This document shows positions 58,012-64,000 of a DNA stretch of 64,000 bases, piece by piece. A program made the position numbers and the translations under genes. The stretch spans positions 434,001 through 498,000 of the forward strand of contig NZ_JACVFB010000003.1 of the NCBI RefSeq assembly GCF_014529945.1, written 5' to 3'. The notes under the pieces were generated by a model that was not told where the DNA came from, searched no databases, and saw only the letters and a list, made by a program, of their open reading frames with translations. The stretch's first letter is position 1; each line of letters starts with the position of its first letter. Origin of the DNA: Chitinophaga varians. GTDB taxonomy: Bacteria; Bacteroidota; Bacteroidia; Chitinophagales; Chitinophagaceae.

Positions 58012-59326
58012 ACGGGTTCCCATTCAGCCGGGATATTTTCCGGGCAAAACGTTCGTTGAAAGCGTTCCACGCCTCTGCGTATTCCGGCTTATCATAACGC
58101 TGCCGCGCATACGCATAGGTAGCGGCTGACAGATGCCAGTTGAAAATATTTTCGAGGTATTTGATATCATCAGCCATGACGCGCTCCAGCACTTTCTGTT
58201 TGGACACGCCGGATTGCTGACAGTACCTGTCCAGCCACGCACCGCGACCGGCCTTCACGTACAACACCAACATATCTTCCGTCATAAAAACGATGGGCAC
58301 ATGTTCCATCTGCCAGTCAGACACTTTGATCACATTACACAACAGCGCATGCTCGTAGAACCGCTCCGGAATATCATACTTCAGAATGGCGCCGTGTTTG
58401 GCCGCGAGGTAACACAACTCCCGGGTGATCAGCTCCGGCGGCAGGTAACGCAACGCTTTGCCATCCCGCTCCGCCGCAACTGCGGCCAGTTCCGGCGTAA
58501 TAGCGCCCGGCGGGAAATATTGCAGCGCTGCCACACTGTAAGCCATCGCTTCGTCGCACAGATTGGCAGTACGCATTTCCATCGGCACCCGTTTCAGGTC
58601 TTGGTAGTTGCGGCGTACTTTGTTGCGCCAGTATTCAAGCGTTCTTTGCACCGGCGCGATCACACTCTCCCCTGCTGCAAGATCGCGGCGTATTTCCTCG
58701 AAATCAGTCGTCAGGGGATTGTTGAGCAACGCACGCAGGTTCTCCGAAATTACCGGATCACCGTCTTCAGACTCACCGCATTCATTGGCTTCGGGGCTTT
58801 CAGCATCGCGGTCATTATAATAAAACTGGCTGATCTCTTTACGGAAAGGCATGATGTGATAGTCGTCCACGATCATAATGGGAGCGATGAAAGTGCCATC
58901 ACACTTCATCCAGCCATGGTTATAATGCAGCATGATCACTTCTTCCACACGGACATCGCCTTCCACGCGGGTGGGCGCGCCGCCCACCATAAGATTGCGG
59001 CAGGTGAGATTGCCGGCTACATACAACACCGAGCCATAATCGCCCGTTTCGTTGAGGACACCGCCATCCACCGTCAGGTTACCGATGACGGCAAATCCCA
59101 GCGGAGGCCGGCCATCCGGCATATTATCCAGTCGGTCCATATCAATGATCAGGTCGCCCGGCAAATGCAGATCACCTTTATGCACATAGAAATAACCATC
59201 TGTTCCAATCATATCCATAAAAGCTTCTTCACTTTCAAGGACTTTTATCTGTATCTGATGCTGGTTCAATGCCTCTTCAGCAGTGAGTATCTGAAATTCT
59301 CTAAGCATGGTGCTAATATCGTACAT
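57995..59326 (-). CDS. Unrecognised protein: beta-helix-like N-terminal part plus DUF4116-like helical repeats
   Basis: The 443-residue protein (MYDISTMLREFQILTAEEA; a start at the second Met is also possible) has no signal peptide. Residues ~50-160 show short strands with Gly/Asn turns (LHLPGDLIIDMD, FAVIGNLTVDGGVLNE, SVLYVAGNLTCRNLMVGG, TRVEGDVRVEEVIM), as in bactofilin-like or beta-helix folds. An acidic linker follows (~180-205). Residues ~245-350 contain repeats like AALQYFPPGAITPELAAVAAERDGKALRYLPP, typical of DUF4116 and related helical repeats. I do not know its role. It is divergent from the cyclase gene. Confidence 0.75.
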   Translation of the reverse strand: MYDISTMLREFQILTAEEALNQHQIQIKVLESEEAFMDMIGTDGYFYVHKGDLHLPGDLIIDMDRLDNMPDGRPPLGFAVIGNLTVDGGVLNETGDYGSVLYVAGNLTCRNLMVGGAPTRVEGDVRVEEVIMLHYNHGWMKCDGTFIAPIMIVDDYHIMPFRKEISQFYYNDRDAESPEANECGESEDGDPVISENLRALLNNPLTTDFEEIRRDLAAGESVIAPVQRTLEYWRNKVRRNYQDLKRVPMEMRTANLCDEAMAYSVAALQYFPPGAITPELAAVAAERDGKALRYLPPELITRELCYLAAKHGAILKYDIPERFYEHALLCNVIKVSDWQMEHVPIVFMTEDMLVLYVKAGRGAWLDRYCQQSGVSKQKVLERVMADDIKYLENIFNWHLSAATYAYARQRYDKPEYAEAWNAFNERFARKISRLNGNPSTPSS

Positions 59327-59361
59327 TTATAAACGTCTCAAAACGGGAAAATTATCAACCG

Positions 59362-60258
59362 ATGAACAAAAGAGTAAAATTTGATTTTGATATCCGCTTC
59401 ACCAACGGCGGCGGTATCAAAGGAGAAGATTTCCGGCTGGATATCGCCGGCGACGACATCTCCGACAAAGAACTGGCAGACTATATCGTAGCAGACATGC
59501 GCCTGCTGATGGTAGGCGAAACCCGTATCCTCAACAAGGAAATCCTTACGGAACCGCATAAACGAAAACCAGTCAGCTCCGACGCCCCCAACTACCTCGT
59601 AGACCTGAGCCACGCGATCGAACACGGGCTCGTCACCTATAAAGGGCTGCCTGCCCCCGTAGTCTGCGATTTCCTCAGCCGCGAAGCCTCCGCCGCCCTG
59701 TATGACGGCGATACCACCTTCCAGATCGGAAAAATAGAAATGGTCACCAATACCGGTACTTACATCGACTGCCCCTTCCACCGCTTCGCTGATGGAAAAG
59801 ACATGTCGGAAATGCCACTGGAACGTTTCGTCGACCTGGAAGCCATCGTCATCCGCGTGCCTCACGAACAGGGCCTCGCCGTTACCGCCGACAGGCTGCG
59901 TAACCACGAGATACGCCATCGCGCCGTCCTCGTACACACCGGCTGGGCCACCCACTGGAACACGCCCGCCTACTACGAAAACCATCCCTACCTCACCGCC
60001 GAGGCAGCCGAATACCTGCGCGACTGTGACGTGAAGCTGGTCGGCATCGACTCCCACAACATCGACAATACCCAAGGCCGCAGCAGACCCGTACACACTA
60101 CCCTCCTGGGCGCCGAAATACTCATCGTAGAACATCTCTGCCACCTGGAACTATTGCCGGAGCAAGGTTTCACCTTCAGCGCCGTACCACCAAAATTCAA
60201 AGGCGTAGGGACGTTCCCCGTACGCGCCATGGCGAAATTGAAAAAATCAATTGAATAA
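59362..60258 (+). CDS. Cyclase-family (KynB-like fold) protein with an extra N-terminal domain
   Basis: The 298-residue protein has a ~75-residue N-terminal part of unknown nature (MNKRVKFDFDIRFTNGGGIK to EILTEPHK), followed by a cyclase/kynurenine formamidase-type domain: YLVDLSHAIEHGLVTYKGLP, TNTGTYIDCPFHRFADG, VLVHTGWATHWNTPAYYENHPYLTAEAAEYLRD and VGIDSHNIDN. In KynB the metal motif is HxGTHxD; here the two His are Asn and Tyr, while the Asp and the following His remain. So metal binding or activity may differ from formamidase. The substrate is unknown. Confidence 0.85.
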   Translation: MNKRVKFDFDIRFTNGGGIKGEDFRLDIAGDDISDKELADYIVADMRLLMVGETRILNKEILTEPHKRKPVSSDAPNYLVDLSHAIEHGLVTYKGLPAPVVCDFLSREASAALYDGDTTFQIGKIEMVTNTGTYIDCPFHRFADGKDMSEMPLERFVDLEAIVIRVPHEQGLAVTADRLRNHEIRHRAVLVHTGWATHWNTPAYYENHPYLTAEAAEYLRDCDVKLVGIDSHNIDNTQGRSRPVHTTLLGAEILIVEHLCHLELLPEQGFTFSAVPPKFKGVGTFPVRAMAKLKKSIE

Positions 60259-60305
60259 CGGGGCGGTTAAATCGATGATGCGATTGCCCGCATTGAATTC
60301 ATAAA

Positions 60306-60340
60306 CCCAGGGCTCACGCCCTGGGCTACGATGTTATTCA
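60306..60340 (+). repeat. REP-like element, copy 2
   Basis: CCCAGGGC and GCCCTGGG flank TCAC, and CTACGATGTTATTCA follows. The same tail follows the copy at 5409-5443. It lies in the 387-base space between the cyclase and MFS genes, in which I see no gene. The rest of the space is AT-rich and probably holds the MFS promoter. Confidence 0.85.
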
Positions 60341-60494
60341 AATTCCTTTACAGCGATGATGTTTTATGGATAGGGATGTTTGCTTCTATGTGGAAGCATC
60401 TGAATGAATTTCGGTATGACGGAAGGTTCTGCGATTCACCATTTGAAATTCGGGGATACATAGATTTATAAAGATATCCGACGAAAAAAAAGCC

Positions 60495-60529
60495 TGAACA
60501 ACAACGTAGCCCAGGGCGTGAGCCCTGGG
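60495..60529 (-). repeat. REP-like element, copy 3 (inverted)
   Basis: CCCAGGGC-GTGA-GCCCTGGG on the plus strand, preceded by TGAACAACAACGTAG, is the inverse orientation of copy 2, with a tail that differs at a few positions. The two copies are head to head, about 155 bases apart, so they could pair in an RNA or cruciform. Confidence 0.85.
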
Positions 60530-60645
60530 TTTTATGGTTTTATCGTTTTATCGTTCCGGGATATCGCAGAATTCATCCAACATCTCCCGGATTTATCTAA
60601 TTTTACATTCCTCATAGCTCTTCAAAGAGATGTGTACGATCACAG

Positions 60646-61848
60646 ATGTTCATAGAGATACCGCAAGCTAGCGAAGCCAACGCGCGACAATACCGGACAG
60701 CCGTTTCCGTTTTCTTTTTTATCTCCGGTCTGGGTTATTCCACCTGGGCATCCAGGATACCTGCTGTACAACAGCAGCTTCACCTCAACGAAGCGCAGCT
60801 GGGACTGGTGCTGCTGGCATTGCCCATCGGGCTGATGTTGACCATGCCCGTTACCGGTAAACTGCTGGGCAGTTTCAGCAGCCGTAAAATCATGGTGATG
60901 GGGGCGCTGTTTTTCAACGTGGTGCTGAGCTTTCCGGGTTTCACCACCAGCGTATGGCAACTGGCGCTTACACTGTTCTGTTTCGGTTCGTCCCGCAATC
61001 TGCTCAATCTCTCTACGAATACGCAGGCCGTGCAGGTGCAGCATATGTATCCCAAATCCATCATGACCACCTTCCATGGTATCTGGAGTATCGCCGGTTC
61101 CACCGGCGCCGGTATCGGTTACCTGATGGTATCCCTGCAGGTGGCCCCCTCATGGCATATGCTGATGGTGAGTGTGCTGCTGTTGGCCTTTACGCTGTAC
61201 TACGGGCCACGTGCCTATCCTGATCAACCGGTGCCCGATCCCGTAAAAAAACCGGCGTTTTCGTTGCCCGGTAAGTCGCTCCTCCGTTTTTCCTTTATCT
61301 GTTTCGCCTGCATGGCCACTGAAAACACCATGTATGACTGGAGCGGCATCTATTTCCATAAGGTGGCCGGTGGTACCGCCACCGCAGCTACCGCATCCTT
61401 CATGATATACATGGCCGCTATGACCCTCGGCCGTTTTGTGGGCGACCGCCTCGTGGCGGAGATGGGCATCAAAAACATGCTGTCTTACAGTGGATGGCTG
61501 ATTTTGAGCGGCCTTGTGCTGACCATTTTCCTCCCACATCCGGTGATCACCGCTATCGGCTTTGTTTGCACCGGACTGGGTGTTTCGTGTGTGGTGCCGC
61601 TGGTGTTTAGTCTCGCTGGTAAATCCCGTGATGCCAACAGTGGACAGACGCTGGCCTCCATTTCTACCATTGGTTACCTGGGATTTCTGGTAGTGCCGCC
61701 ACTGGTGGGCATTGTAGCACAGGCCACCCATCTTAGGGTTTCTTTTAGCCTCATCGCGTTATTTGGGTTGCTGATCATATTAATGGTGAGGGGTCTCCCC
61801 GAAAGCCAAAAAGAAGCCCCGGTAACCGATACCGGGGCTGATTCATAG
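60646..61848 (+). CDS. MFS transporter
   Basis: The 400-residue membrane protein has about twelve helices: FFFISGLGYSTWASRIPAVQQQLHLNEAQLGLVLLALPIGLMLTMPVTGKLLGSFSSRKIM is the first pair with the MFS loop. NLSTNTQAVQVQHMYPKSIMTTFHGIWSIAGSTGAGIGYLM lies in helix 4-5. The N-terminal half resembles the YbjJ/sugar-type carriers. Substrate unknown. Its last codons contain the hairpin that terminates the convergent gene. Confidence 0.88.
   Translation: MFIEIPQASEANARQYRTAVSVFFFISGLGYSTWASRIPAVQQQLHLNEAQLGLVLLALPIGLMLTMPVTGKLLGSFSSRKIMVMGALFFNVVLSFPGFTTSVWQLALTLFCFGSSRNLLNLSTNTQAVQVQHMYPKSIMTTFHGIWSIAGSTGAGIGYLMVSLQVAPSWHMLMVSVLLLAFTLYYGPRAYPDQPVPDPVKKPAFSLPGKSLLRFSFICFACMATENTMYDWSGIYFHKVAGGTATAATASFMIYMAAMTLGRFVGDRLVAEMGIKNMLSYSGWLILSGLVLTIFLPHPVITAIGFVCTGLGVSCVVPLVFSLAGKSRDANSGQTLASISTIGYLGFLVVPPLVGIVAQATHLRVSFSLIALFGLLIILMVRGLPESQKEAPVTDTGADS
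61815..61839 (-). terminator. Terminator of the DUF5009-type gene inside the MFS coding end
   Basis: A perfect ten-base stem, AGCCCCGGTA with TACCGGGGCT, encloses a five-base loop. On the minus strand it is followed by TCTTTTTGG. It lies 65-89 bases beyond the stop of the gene at 61904-62995, within the last dozen codons of the convergent MFS gene. Confidence 0.75.
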
Positions 61849-61903
61849 GGGTTTCTCAGATAGCTATTCGTTTTACGATCTTTTTATATCGTTGGTGATC
61901 TCT

Positions 61904-62995
61904 TTATAATTTGAAAAATATCTTTCGCTTGTACAGCCAGTAGCACAGGCCCCACTCCAATGCCAGTACCGTGAGGGCAGACAGGATTTCCCTGTATTCT
62001 TCCGGCATGCCCAGCATAGAGGTAAACCCTTTTACAAAAACACCTGTGGTGGGATTCAACCACTGGGCGCCGACCGTTTCAAAAAACAGGTAGATGAAGA
62101 TGGCGTTCATACCCGCTACAGTAGCTACCCAGGCGTAACGCACATATCCCCGCACGTCGGCCAGCCAGTAGAACAATGCCATGATAAGCATTACCCAGCC
62201 ACCGGATGCCAGCACAAAAGAAGCGGTGCTGATTCGTTTAATGATCGGCGTTATACCCGCCGCGTCCAGCCCAAAACCAGCCACCAGTCCTACCACACCG
62301 GCTATTGCCAATACACCCGTCTTCTGTAACGGTGTTTTAGGACCTGTCAACAGTTTCCCTGCCAGTACCCCCCAAATGGTGTGGGCTGCCGTAGGGATAC
62401 AATTAACCGCGACCCATCCATCCGGGTTAATTTTTCCCATCAGGACCGTATCCAGGTAGGCACCGAAATTGTGCCCTTGTGTAAAAGCATCCTCGAATCC
62501 AGGTAAAAGAATAAAACGATACATACTATCAGTGGCAAGGAGCAGCAACAGGCTGACCACCAGCTGAAATACTACAGAACGGCGAATAATCAGATATGCA
62601 ATGATCGTGGTTACGGACAACTGCGTGAGCACATTCCACAACTCCCAGACTAACCTGCCCGCATATACGCAATGTAATGCAGTACCGAATATAAATAATT
62701 TCCCGCAACGCCACGCAATATGCTTAAAATTTTGTTGCCAGCTGATACCCTTTTCCGATTTGGCCTTCCAAGATAAATACATGGCTGTGCCGGCTATGGT
62801 CATAAAAGCCGGCTGCACCAGATCCCACGCCCGTAGCCCGTTCCATGGATGATGGAAAAACTGTTGCATAAACGTATGCCATAAACCGTCGGAGGGCAGA
62901 CTGTCAAGTGACCAGTACAGATGTGCGCTTTCCGCTGCCAGTAGAAGCATGATGACTCCCCTCATCATATCGAGGGATTGTAGTCGTTGGGTCAT
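61904..62995 (-). CDS. DUF5009-type multi-pass membrane protein (heparan-glucosaminide acetyltransferase-like)
   Basis: The 363-residue protein has ~10 membrane helices. Its start, RLQSLDMMRGVIMLLLAAESAHLYW, matches the SLD.-RG motif of the HGSNAT/DUF5009 acyltransferase group, and the later NCIPTAAHTIWGVLAGKLL and ATVAGMNAIFIYLFFETVG segments match their common core. The family transfers or handles acetyl groups on sugars across membranes; Bacteroidota members are largely uncharacterised. It is monocistronic. Confidence 0.85.
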   Translation of the reverse strand: MTQRLQSLDMMRGVIMLLLAAESAHLYWSLDSLPSDGLWHTFMQQFFHHPWNGLRAWDLVQPAFMTIAGTAMYLSWKAKSEKGISWQQNFKHIAWRCGKLFIFGTALHCVYAGRLVWELWNVLTQLSVTTIIAYLIIRRSVVFQLVVSLLLLLATDSMYRFILLPGFEDAFTQGHNFGAYLDTVLMGKINPDGWVAVNCIPTAAHTIWGVLAGKLLTGPKTPLQKTGVLAIAGVVGLVAGFGLDAAGITPIIKRISTASFVLASGGWVMLIMALFYWLADVRGYVRYAWVATVAGMNAIFIYLFFETVGAQWLNPTTGVFVKGFTSMLGMPEEYREILSALTVLALEWGLCYWLYKRKIFFKL

Positions 62996-63059
62996 AGGTT
63001 GACAATAAGTCCATTAAAATAAATATTCTTTCTCATATTTACCAGTACCCCGGGAAAAA

Positions 63060-63093
63060 GAACGGGTCAGGGTATGCTGCCCCTGACCCGTTC
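63060..63093 (-). terminator. Terminator of rtcB
   Basis: A 13-base stem, GAACGGGTCAGGG with CCCTGACCCGTTC, encloses an eight-base loop. On the minus strand CTTTTTCCC follows. It lies 21 bases after the rtcB stop. Confidence 0.88.
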
Positions 63094-63113
63094 CACCGAC
63101 CTAACGTCAGCGG

Positions 63114-64000
63114 CTATTCTTTATTCATCCGCACAATAACAGGCATAAAACGCCCTTCCACACTCACCAGCTCATGCTGTGCGTCCATCACCCGTTCGAT
63201 ATCCTTATAGGCGAGCGGATTTTCCTCTACACTGCCGCCAATCAGGGTCACGCCTGCATTGGCCACCATTTTATTCAGCGCCGATACGGTCATTTTCTCG
63301 CGGGCCTTAGAGCGGCTCATTGCTCTGCCGGCGCCGTGCGCAGCGGAGTAAAGCGCCTGCTCCACCCCTTTGCCGCGCACCAGATAGGCAGGCGTGGTCA
63401 TGCTGCCAGGGATAATGCCCAGCTCGCCGGCATGCGCCGGGGTAGCACCTTTGCGATGAATGATCACTTTCCGTGTATCCGTCAGCGTTTCCTCCCACGC
63501 AAAATTGTGGTGGTTTTCGATGGTAGCCAGACTTTTCAGTCCGGCCGCCTTCGCCAGATGGCGATGGATCTGCTGATGGCAGGCACGGGCGTAATCGCCC
63601 GCCAGGTTCATGCTCAGCCAATACTCCTGCCCCGCTTCACTGTTCATGTCCAGCCATGCCAGCTGCTGCGCGGAACGCGGCAGTTTGCAGGTATCCATCG
63701 CTATTTTCGTATAGTGCTGAGCGATAGCAGCGCCTAAACCGCGGCTGCCGGAGTGCGACAACAACGCGAGGTACTGCTTCGGCGGTAATGACAACGAGTT
63801 GTTCTCCTCCAGCGTCAGCAGCCCAAACTCCACGAAGTGGTTGCCGCTGCCGGATGATCCCAGCTGCCGCACCGCCTTGCCATGCAAGCCTTTGAGCAGC
63901 GCGGTATCGCGGAATTCAGGCCTGTCCAGTACCGCATGCTCCTGGCGGAATTCCAGGCCGCCTTCCATTCCGAAATGGGTGTATTCTTTCATGGCCACTT
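63114..64000 (-). CDS. rtcB: RtcB RNA ligase (5' partial)
   Basis: The last ~295 residues of RtcB are present; the frame runs open past the right edge, so the N-terminal third is missing. RtcB joins 2',3'-cyclic phosphate and 5'-OH RNA ends using GTP and Mn2+. Visible motifs are QLGSSGSGNHFVEFG, LLSHSGSRGLGAAIAQHY, IENHHNFAWEE, IIHRKGATPAHAGELGIIPGSMTTPAYLVRGKG and SAAHGAGRAMSRSKAREKM, in which the AHGAGR His is the GMP-accepting residue. In Bacteroidota it is often a repair enzyme. The motifs are complete for the part seen. Confidence 0.96.
   Translation of the reverse strand, partial: VAMKEYTHFGMEGGLEFRQEHAVLDRPEFRDTALLKGLHGKAVRQLGSSGSGNHFVEFGLLTLEENNSLSLPPKQYLALLSHSGSRGLGAAIAQHYTKIAMDTCKLPRSAQQLAWLDMNSEAGQEYWLSMNLAGDYARACHQQIHRHLAKAAGLKSLATIENHHNFAWEETLTDTRKVIIHRKGATPAHAGELGIIPGSMTTPAYLVRGKGVEQALYSAAHGAGRAMSRSKAREKMTVSALNKMVANAGVTLIGGSVEENPLAYKDIERVMDAQHELVSVEGRFMPVIVRMNKE

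Noticed and set aside
58133..59332. A 399-codon open frame on the plus strand
   Set aside because: It is antisense to the 443-residue minus-strand gene, has no family features, is rich in His/Phe/Arg as expected of a reverse frame, and the minus-strand product has clear repeats.
1..64000. Genomic island, prophage or insertion sequence
   Set aside because: I saw no integrase, transposase, phage structural gene, tRNA-flanked boundary or sharp base-composition change by eye. A sliding GC and codon-use scan would be needed to exclude subtle transfer.

Overview
The window reads as a chromosomal segment of a Bacteroidota bacterium, most like Chitinophaga or a close relative in the Chitinophagaceae. 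The evidence is a SusC/SusD pair with a DUF3823 lipoprotein, a lyase with a type IX secretion tail, a two-component regulator of the Bacteroidota hybrid kind, few Shine-Dalgarno sequences, and moderate GC with short gaps. It holds about 50 protein genes. I saw no rRNA, tRNA, CRISPR array, transposase, integrase or phage gene. The first and last genes are cut by the window edges.

Layout. 1-1.8 kb: the end of a ketoacyl-synthase III fused to a haem-oxygenase-like metal oxidase, plus an unknown partner. 1.8-3.0 kb (minus): rpiA and a TetR regulator. 3.2-11 kb: carbohydrate genes, namely a PL6 lyase, a GPH sugar symporter with a cellobiose 2-epimerase, and a CE2-like SGNH esterase with an AraC regulator; a BrkB/YihY membrane protein lies among them. 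11.2-12.6 kb: a RibD/DHFR-like reductase and a cytosolic alpha/beta hydrolase.

12.8-23.5 kb: ten genes on the plus strand with gaps of 3 to 26 bases. They encode an isochorismatase-like hydrolase, an alginate-export-type porin, a secreted orphan M17 N-domain protein, a YtcJ-like amidohydrolase with a Cys/His tail, DoxX, Dps, YoaK/DUF1275, a TPR histidine kinase, a sigma-54 response regulator and a TMEM175-like channel. A GAF-type sigma-54 activator faces the end of this run. The inverted repeat TACGA-N4-TCGTA lies upstream of both the run and that activator. This is my best candidate for an undescribed system.

25.2-31.4 kb: a likely electrophile/quinone detoxification region, with an MhqD-like esterase, an MhqO-like ring-cleaving dioxygenase, a receiver-like protein with Cys at the phospho-Asp position, pirin, a chloroperoxidase-like hydrolase, an AraC regulator, and a second, exported copy of the 12-kb hydrolase. 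Palindromes based on CTTAATCTAG lie upstream of both pirin and the chloroperoxidase-like gene. The two paralogous hydrolases share a 76-base upstream block.

31.5-46.5 kb: a polysaccharide utilisation locus (GH43, GH2, GH127-like, SusC, SusD, DUF3823) with a divergent sensor kinase and AraC-type response regulator. Together these look like a hybrid two-component protein split into two overlapping genes. An L-arabinose-containing glycan is the likely substrate, by inference.

46.7-64 kb: mostly housekeeping and stress genes: a KefB-like antiporter, aconitase, a methyltransferase, an MBL-fold hydrolase, a CLC channel divergent from an FNR-like regulator around a palindrome with a TGAT-N4-ATCA core, HxlR divergent from a quinone oxidoreductase, a beta-helix/helical-repeat protein, a cyclase-family protein, an MFS carrier, a DUF5009-type membrane protein and the C-terminal part of RtcB. 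Several intergenic spaces carry dispersed palindromic or tandem repeats.
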